Source of the DNA: Prochlorococcus sp. AG-363-K07
GTDB taxonomy: Bacteria > Cyanobacteriota > Cyanobacteriia > PCC-6307 > Cyanobiaceae
Assembly (NCBI GenBank): GCA_003280225.1
Contig: QCFO01000006.1
Span: 25,959-89,958, forward strand
Length of the DNA stretch: 64,000 bases
Direction of reading: 5' to 3'
Below, piece after piece: positions 24,978 through 34,779 of the stretch. The position numbers and the translations under genes are program-made. The notes beneath the pieces were generated by a model. That model was not told the origin of the DNA. It ran no database searches and worked only from the letters and a program-made list of their open reading frames with translations. The number at the start of each line of letters is the position of its first letter. The stretch's first letter is position 1.

Positions 24978-26906
24978 TTGCAATCCTTGAAACCTCTTTC
25001 AGCAGCATCAGCTCTTGGCGAGCAACCAATCCTTAAAGAACCGAGGCTGGTTGATCAATGGAGTCTTTGGTTAGAGCAACGGCCTAATGAAGGCGGAAGA
25101 ACCACTGCATTCATTCGTCCTTGGGGAAAATCGGGATTGCCTCCACAAGAATTGACTCCAGCTCCAATTGATTTGAGAACCCGAGTGCATACTTATGGAG
25201 GGGGGGCTTTGACTAGTTTTGTTAAGGGTGATCAGCTTCTTTTGACTTGGATCGATGATTTAGATGGCTGTCTTTGGAGTCAAGTTTGGAAGGGTCTTTC
25301 TGGAGTCAATCACACTGAATATCCATTACTTGAATCGCTTCATTCTCCTCGCCGTCTTTCTGCAAAGGGTGACTATTTACTTGCTGATGGATTGATTGAT
25401 CCTTTCCGTCAAAGATGGATAGGAATCATGGAGAAAGATGGGCGAGACTTTTTGGTCGCATTTTTGCTAGACCAATCAGATCAAGCTCCCATTTATATCT
25501 ACGAGCCATTGGATTTTGCTGGTTATTCTGCTTTGAGTCCGGATGGAGCTCATTTGGTCTGGGTTGAGTGGCAGCAACCTTCTATGCCTTGGGAGGAAAG
25601 TGCGCTTTGGTTGGGCTCTTTTGATGAGAAAGGATTCATAGAGAAGAAAAAATTGTTAGCAGGTTCTATTGGAGAGAAGTGCAATAAAACTTCTGTGTTT
25701 CAGCCTCAATGGTTATCTAGTGGTGAACTTGTGGTTTCTGAAGATGGTCAGGGTTGGTGGAATTTGATGATTCATGATTTCGAAATTGATGATGATGCAT
25801 CAGTTGGATGGAGTTATCCTTGGCCTATGAAGGCAGAAACTGCCTTCCCTCAATGGATTTATGGTTTAACTACTACCGCTTTCACAGGGGAAAGATTAGT
25901 TTCTTTAAATTGTAAAAATGCGAGTTGGCAAATTGATTTATTAAGCCTAGATGGTTCGGTGACCAAGGTTGAGCAACCTTTTGATGATTTGACTGGCCTA
26001 GATGCAAAAAAAGATCATATTTTAGCCATTGGGAGCAATGCCACAACGCAACCTGGATTATTGGAAATTGATTTAAATGATGCGAGTTGGATTCACACAA
26101 TCTTTGGCCCAGAAGTAATAAATAAGAGTCAAATAAGTATTCCTGAGTCTTTCTGGTTTAAGGGATTTAAAGGAAGAATGACTCATGCTTGGTATTACCC
26201 ACCAGCACAATGGGATGGTCATCCTGCCCCTTTATTAGTTAAAAGTCATAGTGGCCCTACTAGCATGGCTACTAGGGGATTGAATCTAGGGATCCAATTC
26301 TGGACTTCCCGAGGTTGGGGTGTGGTAGATGTCAACTATGGGGGTTCAACTGGGTTTGGTCGAAGTTATAGAGAACGTTTGATGGGAAGTTGGGGTGAGG
26401 TGGATGTTTTTGACTGTGCTGCTGCTGCTGAGGCTTTAGTTGCTTCTGGTCAGGCAAATAATAAATATGTGGCTATTGAAGGTGGTAGTGCTGGTGGTTT
26501 CACTACTCTTTCCTGCTTATGCTTTACAGATGTATTTAGTGTTGGAGCATGCCGTTATGCAGTTAGTGATTTAGTAGCTATGTCTCGTGAAACACATCGA
26601 TTTGAAGAGGGTTACTTAGATCATCTTTTAGGACCCTTGCTTCACAATAGGCATTTGTATTATGAAAGGTCACCTTTAAATAATGCAGAAAGAATTAATT
26701 GTCCTGTTGTATTCTTTCAAGGCATGAAAGATAAAGTTGTTCTGCCGAGTCAGACTCAAAAAATGGTTGATATACTAAGGGCAAAAGATGTTCCTGTAGA
26801 GTTATATACTTTCGATCAAGAGGGCCATGGGTTTAAAGATAGTAGAGTGAAAATTAAGGTACTTGAAAAAACTGAACAATTTTTCAGAAGATATCTTGGC
26901 CTTTAG
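24978..26906 (+). CDS. S9-family prolyl oligopeptidase-like peptidase
   Basis: The 642-aa serine peptidase (dipeptidyl aminopeptidase/acylaminoacyl-peptidase type) has an N-terminal beta-propeller (about 1-390) that gates access. The C-terminal alpha/beta hydrolase has the nucleophile elbow GGSAGG (Ser), the D of MKDKVV and the H of EGHGF as catalytic triad. VDVNYGGSTGFGRSYRERL is the family's oxyanion region. The start is a TTG. There is no signal peptide, so probably cytosolic peptide breakdown. The 3' end overlaps the convergent sufS by 4 bases. Confidence 0.92.
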   Translation: MQSLKPLSAASALGEQPILKEPRLVDQWSLWLEQRPNEGGRTTAFIRPWGKSGLPPQELTPAPIDLRTRVHTYGGGALTSFVKGDQLLLTWIDDLDGCLWSQVWKGLSGVNHTEYPLLESLHSPRRLSAKGDYLLADGLIDPFRQRWIGIMEKDGRDFLVAFLLDQSDQAPIYIYEPLDFAGYSALSPDGAHLVWVEWQQPSMPWEESALWLGSFDEKGFIEKKKLLAGSIGEKCNKTSVFQPQWLSSGELVVSEDGQGWWNLMIHDFEIDDDASVGWSYPWPMKAETAFPQWIYGLTTTAFTGERLVSLNCKNASWQIDLLSLDGSVTKVEQPFDDLTGLDAKKDHILAIGSNATTQPGLLEIDLNDASWIHTIFGPEVINKSQISIPESFWFKGFKGRMTHAWYYPPAQWDGHPAPLLVKSHSGPTSMATRGLNLGIQFWTSRGWGVVDVNYGGSTGFGRSYRERLMGSWGEVDVFDCAAAAEALVASGQANNKYVAIEGGSAGGFTTLSCLCFTDVFSVGACRYAVSDLVAMSRETHRFEEGYLDHLLGPLLHNRHLYYERSPLNNAERINCPVVFFQGMKDKVVLPSQTQKMVDILRAKDVPVELYTFDQEGHGFKDSRVKIKVLEKTEQFFRRYLGL

Positions 26907-28159
26907 CTATTATTTTTTAAAAATTTAATTATCGAGTAGAGCTCATCAATAAAATAATCAATTTCTTCTATCGTTGATGTAAAACTTAGACTCGCTCTTG
27001 CTGTTGCACTGATGCCGTAGTAACGATGTAGAGGTTGACAACAATGATGTCCACTTCTAATACAAATTCCTTTTGAATCTAGCAATTCTGATATGTCATT
27101 TGAATGTATATTTTTGAGGTAGAAAGTAGCTAAGCAAGCTCGATTGGACTTTATTTCAGGATCGGGGCCTAATACATTAATTCCCTCTATTGATTTGAGC
27201 TTGTTAAATAAGTATTTGGTTAGATGTTGTTCCCATGAATGAATCTTGTCTATTCCTATTTCCTGAAGGTATTGCATGGCCGCTCCCATCCCTATTGCTT
27301 CTCCAATTGCAGGAGTACCTGCTTCAAATTTATGGGGTAGATCAGCCCAGGTACTTTTATCCAGAAAAACCTCTTCAATCATTTCTCCTCCCCCTAAAAA
27401 TGGTGGCATCTCATTTAGCAGCTTTTCGCGACCCCATAAGAATCCAATTCCTGTTGGCCCGCAGAGCTTGTGAGATGAACCAGCTAAGAAATCTATATTG
27501 AGTGAGTTAACATTCATGTGTTGATGCGCTAGACTTTGACAAGCATCTATTAAAACTAAGGCACCGTATTGATGGGCTAAATCAGTAATCTCTCCGATTG
27601 GATTACAGCAGCCTAAAGTGTTACTTATATGGACAAGACTTACTAGACGAGTCCGATGACTTATTTTATTTTTTAGGTCATTCAAGTCTAGTTCACCTGA
27701 CTTAGTGATACCAACATGTTTTAAATGACAGCCTTTTCGTGATGCTAATTGTTGCCAAGGAACTAAATTACTGTGGTGTTCCATCATGCTGACTAGGATT
27801 TCATCTCCTTCTTTCAGTTCATAGTCTCCCCATGCTCTAGCAACGAGATTAATTGCTTCAGTAGCATTACGGGTGAAGATTATTTCATTCGAGGACTTGG
27901 CGCCTAAAAAATTTGCGGTAATTGATCTGGCACTTTCAAAGGCTTCAGTTGCTTGAGCACTTAATTGATGCGCCCCTCTATGAACATTGGCATTGGTATA
28001 ACTATAGTAATTTTCCAATGCTTTAATTACCTTGATCGGTTTTTGGCTGGTAGCTGCATGATCTAAATAAATTAACTTTTCTTTATTTACAGGTTGATTA
28101 TTAAAAAGAGGAAAGTCTTTTCTAGTGATTTCAGCAATTTTTAGTGTATCTATTTCCAT
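26903..28159 (-). CDS. sufS: cysteine desulfurase SufS
   Basis: The 418-aa PLP enzyme takes sulfur from cysteine for Fe-S cluster assembly. It shows the PLP lysine in GSSHKLCGPTGIGFLWG, the HISNTLG and DACQ PLP-pocket segments, and the catalytic Cys loop IRSGHHCCQPL. The class II (SufS) loop length fits. It is the last gene of sufB-C-D-S; its start shares one base with the sufD stop. Confidence 0.97.
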   Translation of the reverse strand: MEIDTLKIAEITRKDFPLFNNQPVNKEKLIYLDHAATSQKPIKVIKALENYYSYTNANVHRGAHQLSAQATEAFESARSITANFLGAKSSNEIIFTRNATEAINLVARAWGDYELKEGDEILVSMMEHHSNLVPWQQLASRKGCHLKHVGITKSGELDLNDLKNKISHRTRLVSLVHISNTLGCCNPIGEITDLAHQYGALVLIDACQSLAHQHMNVNSLNIDFLAGSSHKLCGPTGIGFLWGREKLLNEMPPFLGGGEMIEEVFLDKSTWADLPHKFEAGTPAIGEAIGMGAAMQYLQEIGIDKIHSWEQHLTKYLFNKLKSIEGINVLGPDPEIKSNRACLATFYLKNIHSNDISELLDSKGICIRSGHHCCQPLHRYYGISATARASLSFTSTIEEIDYFIDELYSIIKFLKNNS

Positions 28160-29403
28160 TATTTGATATTGCTTAGAAGTTGATTAAGTATGTCCCAACG
28201 ATTAGCTGATATTGGAAGATTATCAATAATTTCTCTACAGTAACCTTGGAGTATTAGTGAATTTGCTTGTTTTGCGGATATACCTCTACTACGTAAATAA
28301 AATAATTCATCTTCTTGCAGTTGTGTAATTGTTGCGCCATGTGCACACCGTACATCATCTGCAATGATCTCTAATTCAGGCTTTGTGTCAATTCTTGCTC
28401 TTTTGGAAAGTAAAAGATTCCGACTTAATTGAGAGGCATCAGTTTTTTGAGCAATTTGTGGTACTGAAATGATTCCATTGAAAATAGAATGGGAATTTTG
28501 ATTTGCAACAGCCTTCTGTAATTGATTCAGGGAGCCATTGGGACCTTCAAAGCGAACATAAGAATGAGTCGCTATTTGTTCATGATTATTGGTTAATTGT
28601 AAACCATTTAATGTTGTATTTCCATTTCCTCTTAATTGGATGATTTCAGGCTCTAGACGACTTATCGACCATCCATGCTGTATTGAAGTAAAATAATATT
28701 GGCTGAATTCTTTCTGTTTAACGCAAATATTTGTAAGACAACTTGCTTCACCTCCTCCTAGAGCTAGAAAGCCATGGTTTAGTTCTGCTTCTTTTTCAAG
28801 GTGTATTTCAAGAGAATGACTATGGGCCGAATCTCCTTCGCCAATAGCAACTTGTAGTAAGTCAAGCTTTGTATTTTCTTCTAAAATAAGTAACATTTTG
28901 GTCGAACTTAATGTATGATTTTTTGCAGGCATGACGATTTCTATCCCTGGTATCTTTTGCCCAACTACTTTTAAACCAAGAATGTTAGATGTCGAAGCAT
29001 CATTAATTGCAATAGAAGCACTAGATTTTTTTTGATTGGCTTTTTTTTCTTGTAATTGCACATTGAGGTGTTTTTCTATTTCTTCTTGGGTGAGTTGTTC
29101 TACACCAGTTGGTAGTTCATTTGAATTCAAAGAGTTTGTATTTGGTTCTAGAATAATTCGTATGGCGTTATTGGGTATTGAAGCCCAATCTTTATCATTA
29201 TTATCTCTCCTTTTAGTATGAATAGTATTTAAAGGTAATTTCAGTATCTTGCTAAATTTGTTGATATCTGTGAGTCTCCATGATTCCAGTTTTTGAGTGG
29301 GCCAACCATTGGTTAATAGTGATTCTCTTCCGAATTGTTGAATATCTGCTAGGAGACCCTCAGGGGATGCTAATTCTGATAACCACTGATTACATTGAGT
29401 CAT
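28159..29403 (-). CDS. sufD: Fe-S assembly scaffold protein SufD
   Basis: The 414-aa partner of SufB in the SufBC2D scaffold has the N-terminal helical region (WLSELASPEGLLADIQQFG), a right-handed beta-helix core and the C-terminal SufBD motif DVRCAHGATITQLQEDELFYLRSRGIS, including the conserved His. It lies one base from both sufC and sufS and is surely co-transcribed. Confidence 0.96.
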   Translation of the reverse strand: MTQCNQWLSELASPEGLLADIQQFGRESLLTNGWPTQKLESWRLTDINKFSKILKLPLNTIHTKRRDNNDKDWASIPNNAIRIILEPNTNSLNSNELPTGVEQLTQEEIEKHLNVQLQEKKANQKKSSASIAINDASTSNILGLKVVGQKIPGIEIVMPAKNHTLSSTKMLLILEENTKLDLLQVAIGEGDSAHSHSLEIHLEKEAELNHGFLALGGGEASCLTNICVKQKEFSQYYFTSIQHGWSISRLEPEIIQLRGNGNTTLNGLQLTNNHEQIATHSYVRFEGPNGSLNQLQKAVANQNSHSIFNGIISVPQIAQKTDASQLSRNLLLSKRARIDTKPELEIIADDVRCAHGATITQLQEDELFYLRSRGISAKQANSLILQGYCREIIDNLPISANRWDILNQLLSNIK

Positions 29404-30194
29404 TATTTGCTTGGCTCCTCGATTTTCGGATTATTTTCCAACCAGTCGTATCCCGATTGTTCTAATTCAAGAGCTAATTCTTTACTACCTGTGCGTACAA
29501 TCTTTCCTCCTGACATTACGTGCACAAAATCAGGTGTTATTTCATTTAGCAATCTTTGATAATGAGTAATTAATAATGTTGCTGTATTGGGATGTGTGAG
29601 TTTATTGATTCCTTGTGCAACAATTCTCAGTGCATCAATATCTAGTCCTGAATCCGTTTCATCTAGTATTGCAATCTTGGGTTTTAGCAGAGCCATTTGT
29701 AGTATCTCATTTCTTTTCTTTTCGCCTCCAGAGAAGCCTTCATTAACGCTTCGCTCTAGAAATGCTGGGTCCATTTGAACTATGTCTAAACTTTCTTTTA
29801 CAACATCTTCAAATTCAAAAGTATCCAGTTCTTCCTGCCCCAATGCTTTTCTTCGGCTGTTAGTTGCTACCCGTAGGAATTCAACATTGCTTACTCCTGG
29901 AATTTCTATTGGGTATTGAAATCCCAAGAAAATTCCTATTCTTGCTCTTTCTTCTGGTTCTTGTTTTAAAAGGTTATCCCCTTCAAAAATGATTCTCCCT
30001 GAAGTGACAGTGTATGCAGGATGGCCAGCAATAACCTTTGAGAGAGTACTTTTACCACTGCCATTACGACCCATTATTGCGTGAATCTCACCACTATAAA
30101 TTTCTAGATTCAAACCCTTCAGAATTGGCTGCTCTTCTGCGTTTGCATGAAGATCAACAATTTTGAGAATTAGCTTTTTGTCTCGTCGATTCAC
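29403..30194 (-). CDS. sufC: Fe-S assembly ATPase SufC
   Basis: This is a 263-aa ABC-type ATPase that drives the SufBC2D scaffold; it is not a membrane transporter. Walker A is [16 protein letters not shown], signature [17 protein letters not shown], Walker [13 protein letters not shown], all in the SufC-specific form ([13 protein letters not shown]). The stop shares a base with the start of sufD; a 51-base gap separates it from sufB. Confidence 0.97.
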   Translation of the reverse strand: MNRRDKKLILKIVDLHANAEEQPILKGLNLEIYSGEIHAIMGRNGSGKSTLSKVIAGHPAYTVTSGRIIFEGDNLLKQEPEERARIGIFLGFQYPIEIPGVSNVEFLRVATNSRRKALGQEELDTFEFEDVVKESLDIVQMDPAFLERSVNEGFSGGEKKRNEILQMALLKPKIAILDETDSGLDIDALRIVAQGINKLTHPNTATLLITHYQRLLNEITPDFVHVMSGGKIVRTGSKELALELEQSGYDWLENNPKIEEPSK

Positions 30195-30245
30195 TTTGAA
30201 AGAATAGTTTGAGGGTGATAAGAAGTAGGAACTTAACTGTGAGGT

Positions 30246-31688
30246 TCAGCCAACTGAACCTTCTAGCTTTAGAGCAAGAAGTTTGTCAGCCTCAGCTGCA
30301 AACTCCATAGGAAGTTGGTTGAATACATCTCTGCAGAAACCACTAACCATCATTGATACTGCCTCTTCAAACCCAATTCCACGACTTTGCAAATAAAACA
30401 GTTGATCTTCTGAAATTCTGCAGGTGCTTGCTTCGTGCTCGATATTTGCAGTCGGATCTTGGGATCTGATGTATGGATAGGTATTTGCTGCTGCTTTGTC
30501 TCCAATCAGCATTGAATCACATTGACTATAATTTCTTGCTCCTGAAGCTTTTGGACCAATCTGTACTAGACCGCGGTAACTATTGCTGGATTTCCCAGCG
30601 CTGATCCCTTTGCTTACAATGGTAGATTTTGTATTGGGTCCAATATGAATCATTTTTGTGCCGGTATCAGCTTTTTGTAGATTATTTGTGAGAGCTACAG
30701 AATAAAATTCACCTATAGATCCTTGACCTTGCAAGATACAACTTGGATATTTCCAAGTGATAGCTGAACCTGTTTCCACCTGTGACCAACTTATCTTGCT
30801 ATTAGTCCCTCTACAGTGGCCACGTTTGGTGACAAAATTATAGATACCACCTACTCCTTTCTCATTCCCTGCATACCAATTTTGTACAGTTGAGTATTTA
30901 ATAGAGGCATGATCTAAAGCTATTAATTCAACTACGGCTGCATGAAGAGTATTAGTGTCAAACATAGGAGCTGTACAGCCCTCTAAATAGCTAACTGTCG
31001 AACTTTCTTCAGCAATAATGAGTGTTCTTTCGAATTGACCCGCATCTCCCGTATTAATTCTAAAGTAGGAAGATAATTCCATAGGACAATCAACTCCTTT
31101 AGGAATAAATACAAACGAGCCATCGCTGAAAACTGCTGAATTTAGGGCTGCAAAATAATTATCACCAATTGGTACAACACTTCCTAAATAATTTTCTATT
31201 AATTCAGGGTAATTATTTACAGCTTCCGTGATTGAACAAAATACAACTCCATGCTCAGCAAGTTTTTCCTTGTATGTAGTGGCTATTGATACGCTGTCAA
31301 AAACTGCATCCACAGCCACATTTGAAAGACGTTTTTGCTCGCTTAATGGAATTCCTAGTTTGTCAAAAGTTTCAAGTAATTTAGGGTCAACTTCTTCTAA
31401 ACTTGATTTCTTTTCTGCTTTCTTTGGTGCCGCGTAGTAAATAATATCTTGATAATCTAATGGCCCATAACCTAAATCTGCCCAATTGGGCTCTTTCATT
31501 TTTGACCATTGTTTGAATGCTTTTAGACGAAAATTCAATAGAAATTCTGGCTCGTTTTTTTTTGCCGAAATTAATCGCACAATATCTTCATTTATTCCTT
31601 TTTCTATTTTTTCAGTTTCTATATCAGTAATAAATCCATATTTATATGGCTTAGAAACGATTTGATCAACCGGTGTTTTGCTGCTCAT
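30246..31688 (-). CDS. sufB: Fe-S assembly scaffold protein SufB
   Basis: The 480-aa scaffold subunit builds the nascent cluster. Family signatures are [29 protein letters not shown] at the N-terminus, [26 protein letters not shown], and C-terminal [24 protein letters not shown]. The length is normal. It is first gene of the operon; 429 bases separate it from the divergent regulator sufR. Confidence 0.97.
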   Translation of the reverse strand: MSSKTPVDQIVSKPYKYGFITDIETEKIEKGINEDIVRLISAKKNEPEFLLNFRLKAFKQWSKMKEPNWADLGYGPLDYQDIIYYAAPKKAEKKSSLEEVDPKLLETFDKLGIPLSEQKRLSNVAVDAVFDSVSIATTYKEKLAEHGVVFCSITEAVNNYPELIENYLGSVVPIGDNYFAALNSAVFSDGSFVFIPKGVDCPMELSSYFRINTGDAGQFERTLIIAEESSTVSYLEGCTAPMFDTNTLHAAVVELIALDHASIKYSTVQNWYAGNEKGVGGIYNFVTKRGHCRGTNSKISWSQVETGSAITWKYPSCILQGQGSIGEFYSVALTNNLQKADTGTKMIHIGPNTKSTIVSKGISAGKSSNSYRGLVQIGPKASGARNYSQCDSMLIGDKAAANTYPYIRSQDPTANIEHEASTCRISEDQLFYLQSRGIGFEEAVSMMVSGFCRDVFNQLPMEFAAEADKLLALKLEGSVG

Positions 31689-31930
31689 GAGAGATGAGAA
31701 TGGAATTTATTTCTTGAGCTCTGGAACTTTTGGAGCGTTCTTTTGATTTCGAGTCTGGATAATGGCATAATCTTTCGAATTTAGTTTTGCTTGCCAACTT
31801 TTGTAAAGTGGGCAGTAAGCAATGAGGAATTGCAGATTGGTTTTCGTATCGCCGGACTAGGTGAGGCCCTCATTTGCTTCTTTTAGAATTAGCTGTCATC
31901 ACCCGATCATGACTGGTCAAATACGAAACC

Positions 31931-31957
31931 GATAGGTTTCTTTATGAATAGCCTATC
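31931..31957. promoter_or_regulatory. dyad GATAGG-N15-CCTATC
   Basis: A perfect 6-bp inverted repeat lies in the middle of the sufB/sufR spacer, with a TAGG half-site shared with the second dyad next to sufR. It is a candidate SufR site by position, not by known consensus. Confidence 0.35.
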
Positions 31958-32098
31958 TTAGAGGCTAGCCACTGGGATTAAGCTCAGAAGCGATTTTCTC
32001 AGGGTAGGCTGTTCGGGACTAAGTAGTTCTACAGGATTAAGGTAAAACAAAATTGACAGACTTACATTTAAATTGATTTGTTTTTAGTATGAGTTAGA

Positions 32099-32110
32099 TA
32101 GGTGAACCTA
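32099..32110. promoter_or_regulatory. dyad TAGGT-GA-ACCTA next to sufR start
   Basis: This is a perfect 5-bp dyad with a 2-base centre ending 7 bases before the sufR ATG. At that position a bound protein would block sufR expression, as expected for autoregulation. Confidence 0.4.
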
Positions 32111-32117
32111 CCCTCGA

Positions 32118-32768
32118 ATGAATGCTGAGGTAGAAGGTAAGACGCGAGCAGAAACCTTGAGTCTTCTTTTAAGGCAGGGTCAAGCTAGTGCTGCGAAGCT
32201 TGCAACATGTACAGGAATTTCGGTACAGGCAATGCGTCGTCATTTGCGGAGTATGGAGGATCAGGGGTTGGTTCAGGCAAGTTCTTCTGCGGATGGGCCA
32301 GGCAGGCCAGTGAATTTATGGCAATTGACTTCTCAAGGGTATGATGTATTTAATAATATGAATGGAATAGGTCAGTTTGCAGTTGATCTACTCGCTTCAA
32401 TCGAATCTAAATATTCTTCCGAAAGTATAAAAGAAGTCCTTTATTCCCAAATGCTTGAGAAGGCAATTGTTTATCGTAATAAGATTGGTACTGGCCCGCT
32501 TTCCTTACGTTTAAAAAGGCTCAATCAGTTAAGAAATGAGGAGGGATATTTGACAGAATTGAACACTTCCAAGGATGGTTCCATTTGGTATCTAAATGCT
32601 TTTCATTGTTCAATACGTAGTATTGCTGAAGTTTATCCAGTTATTTGTGACCAAGAATTAGAATTGATTAGGTATGTCTTCCCTGACTGTGAAGTTAAAC
32701 GGGTTCAATGGAGTTTGGAAAGTGGCCATTCGTGTGGCTTTCAAATTACACCGACTTTCTATAAATGA
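32118..32768 (+). CDS. sufR: Fe-S cluster-sensing repressor SufR
   Basis: The 216-aa DNA-binding protein has an N-terminal DeoR/ArsR-like winged helix-turn-helix (ASAAKLATCTGISVQAMRRHLRSMEDQGLV, about 20-55). The C-terminus carries exactly the SufR cysteine pattern C164-x12-C177-x13-C191-x14-C206, which ligates a [4Fe-4S] cluster. Known SufR represses sufBCDS when clusters are plentiful. The position divergent from sufB supports this fully. The stop overlaps the next gene's ATG (ATGA), indicating coupling. Confidence 0.96.
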   Translation: MNAEVEGKTRAETLSLLLRQGQASAAKLATCTGISVQAMRRHLRSMEDQGLVQASSSADGPGRPVNLWQLTSQGYDVFNNMNGIGQFAVDLLASIESKYSSESIKEVLYSQMLEKAIVYRNKIGTGPLSLRLKRLNQLRNEEGYLTELNTSKDGSIWYLNAFHCSIRSIAEVYPVICDQELELIRYVFPDCEVKRVQWSLESGHSCGFQITPTFYK

Positions 32769-33130
32769 CTAACAAAGTCTTACAAACTAGTCCATTATCT
32801 AAAGCAGATATTGAACTAATTGAAAGCACTAACTTATCCAGTATTGATAAGCATCATCTACGTATTCTTGCGCATTGTCTGGAATGTTTTAAGGTGATGG
32901 GAAATGAATCGACCTCATTTTTGCCTAAGGAAAAGCAACGTTTGGATTGGTTTGTATCACAACCTGCTTTAGAGAATCAAACAGCATTCATTTCTGTCTT
33001 ATATGAACAATTTGCGGTTGCTGCAGATCAATTAGAGAGTATGGCTGCTGATTTGAATATTGGACCTCTTGAGTTAACTCTTCAGCACCTAATTGATGCA
33101 AAACTGAAGACAAAATACAATCATAGATAG
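32765..33130 (+). CDS. unknown helical protein coupled to sufR
   Basis: The 121-aa soluble, mostly helical protein (SKADIELIESTNLSSIDKHHLRILAHCLECF) has two Cys close together (HCLEC). It starts inside the sufR stop codon region (ATGA), so is translated with sufR. I do not recognise the family. The coupling suggests a role in Fe-S or redox homeostasis, but this is inference. Confidence 0.75.
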   Translation: MTNKVLQTSPLSKADIELIESTNLSSIDKHHLRILAHCLECFKVMGNESTSFLPKEKQRLDWFVSQPALENQTAFISVLYEQFAVAADQLESMAADLNIGPLELTLQHLIDAKLKTKYNHR

Positions 33131-33369
33131 CAATCGCTATGGATTTTTCCTCTTATGCACATTGTTGGAAAACCAAGGCAAGACAACTTTCTATGTCGCT
33201 GTTTTTCGTGCAAGAGGTGTCTTGAGGTACCTCAACAGTCAAAAAAATCTCTTTGTGCTTTATCTCGCTCCTCGATTAGAACCCTTTGATAGCAATCGCT
33301 TTGCTCTTAAGAGTGCTTTAGGTGCGTTTCCTTGGAGTCAGTAGATCCTGACCACATGCTCTCTAGACC

Positions 33370-34530
33370 ATGGTTAGAGCACATACTGATCCCGAACAAA
33401 AGTGGAATTTTTTTTTAGTCGTGACCCAAGATCAAAATGCCCTGGCTGGTCTCACGCTCCGTCAGCTCCGCCTTAAGGCTAGTGATTTGGGCGTTCCTTT
33501 ATATAGTCGCAAAAGTAAGGCTTTGTTAGTAAAGGAGATCATTGCTTATGAACACAAGAAGTTAGAAGCTGAAAGAGAAAAGGTCTCTTTACCTTTTTGG
33601 CGAGCACCTGAACAAACTTCTAAGGGCAGTGAAATTAATAAATCACAATCGGAAACACGAGTTGTTTTTCTTCCAAGAGATCCACAATGGGCCTACGTAT
33701 TTTGGGAGATTTCAGAGTCGGATCGTAAGCGAGCACAATCTAAAGGGGCCCATCGACTGTGTTTGCGTTTGTCTGATCTAACTGGGATTAATGATGGAAC
33801 AGCTCATAGACAAACTTTGCAAGAAGTTCCAGTTGATAGCCATAACACTGAATGGTATTTACCAATTCCATTGAGTGATAGGGATTATCGAGTAGAACTG
33901 GGTTATCGCTCTGGAGAAAGATGGATATCGCTTGCTTTTTCTTCAACAGCAAGAGTTCCGTCTCTCTCTCCCAGTAGTCAGATACTTGATCAATTTGTCC
34001 CTTTTAGCTTGGATCAGAGTTCTGCCTCCACAGTTCCTCCTGAATTCACTGGATCTAATGATCAAGGAGACAGTGGTCTACATGAGCGCCTTTATCAAAG
34101 TGCTACGACTCATTTTCGTCAGATGCGGATTGGTTCTGAGGAATTCCAAGAGAACAATGGAGGATCCAATTTTGATAGTTCTCTGAATGATTCAGGCTCA
34201 GGTTTATGGGCTAGCGGTCGCAATGAATCCGGCGTAGGAGGAGTTATGGCCAGGAAGCGTCCTTTTTGGCTTGTTGCTGATTCAGAGTTAGTTGTTTATG
34301 GTTCTACGGATCCATCAGCCTCTGTCACTATTGGAGGTGAAGAGGTCCCTCTATCAAGTGCTGGCACATTTCGCCTGCAGGTTCCGTTTCGGGATGGTCT
34401 CCAGGAATATCCCATTGAAGCTAAAGATTTGGAAGGTAATCAAACGCGAAATATCACTATGAAATTTGAAAGGCGCACGCCGATAGATAACACCAACCCT
34501 AGCGATCAAGGTCATGATGAATGGTTTTGA
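33370..34530 (+). CDS. DUF4912 protein with N-terminal Rho-N/SAP-like domain
   Basis: In this 386-aa protein, residues 15-55 (LAGLTLRQLRLKASDLGVPLYSRKSKALLVKEII) match the helix-extended-loop-helix fold of Rho N-terminal/SAP-like nucleic-acid binding domains. Residues 95-210 have the DUF4912 signature LPRDPQWAYVFWEISESDRKRAQ and later VELGYR. The C-terminal part (about 290-370) repeats a small beta domain (DSELVVYGSTDPSASVTIGGEEV). The role is unknown; DUF4912 proteins occur across cyanobacteria. Upstream are 239 bases with only a doubtful 60-aa ORF; downstream is a 56-aa membrane protein and pgm. Confidence 0.85.
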   Translation: MVRAHTDPEQKWNFFLVVTQDQNALAGLTLRQLRLKASDLGVPLYSRKSKALLVKEIIAYEHKKLEAEREKVSLPFWRAPEQTSKGSEINKSQSETRVVFLPRDPQWAYVFWEISESDRKRAQSKGAHRLCLRLSDLTGINDGTAHRQTLQEVPVDSHNTEWYLPIPLSDRDYRVELGYRSGERWISLAFSSTARVPSLSPSSQILDQFVPFSLDQSSASTVPPEFTGSNDQGDSGLHERLYQSATTHFRQMRIGSEEFQENNGGSNFDSSLNDSGSGLWASGRNESGVGGVMARKRPFWLVADSELVVYGSTDPSASVTIGGEEVPLSSAGTFRLQVPFRDGLQEYPIEAKDLEGNQTRNITMKFERRTPIDNTNPSDQGHDEWF

Positions 34531-34560
34531 TTCGCTTCCATAAAAAAATGCCTTAAAGAC

Positions 34561-34731
34561 ATGTTGCGATGGTTCGTAGCGCTAACTCCTATGGTGGGGG
34601 CAATTTTTGTCCCAATAGCTGTTCCATTTGCCATTGCTAACTACGGCATTGCTTCTGGGGTTATAACAGTGCTTATTCTCACTACTCTATGGTTTGTGGC
34701 AATGTTGAGTACTTCAGAGATGCCGCACTAA
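34561..34731 (+). CDS. 56-aa two-span membrane protein
   Basis: This is below the track's size limit. The ATG at 34561 gives MLRWFVALTPMVGAIFVPIAV, two hydrophobic helices (MVGAIFVPIAVPFAIANYG and GVITVLILTTLWFVAML) and a short STSEMPH tail, then TAA. It lies 30 bases after the DUF4912 gene and 48 before pgm, same strand. The clean helix-turn-helix membrane pattern supports a real gene. Function unknown. Confidence 0.7.
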   Translation: MLRWFVALTPMVGAIFVPIAVPFAIANYGIASGVITVLILTTLWFVAMLSTSEMPH

Positions 34732-34779
34732 TTTCTAGAGAGAATTTTGCAGGTCCTTTATTGATTTGATTTTTGAACA

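Larger units (their letters stand above)
31689..32117. promoter_or_regulatory. sufB-sufR divergent control region
   Basis: The 429-base spacer must contain both the suf operon promoter and the sufR promoter. I see no ORF worth calling. Two dyads stand out: GATAGG-N15-CCTATC (31931-31957) and TAGGT-GA-ACCTA (32099-32110), both containing TAGG/CCTA half-sites, the second only 7 bases before the sufR ATG. The CAAC-N6-GTTG operator reported for freshwater SufR is not apparent. Confidence 0.6.

Noticed and set aside
26903-33130. suf region as a new system
   Set aside because: All four Suf proteins and SufR match known families at normal length and order; only the operator and the coupled 121-aa protein are noteworthy.
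33162-33344. 60-aa ORF between the 32765 gene and the DUF4912 gene
   Set aside because: TTG start, no recognisable fold and no coding signal that I could judge; not supported strongly enough to annotate, though it would need comparative data to exclude.
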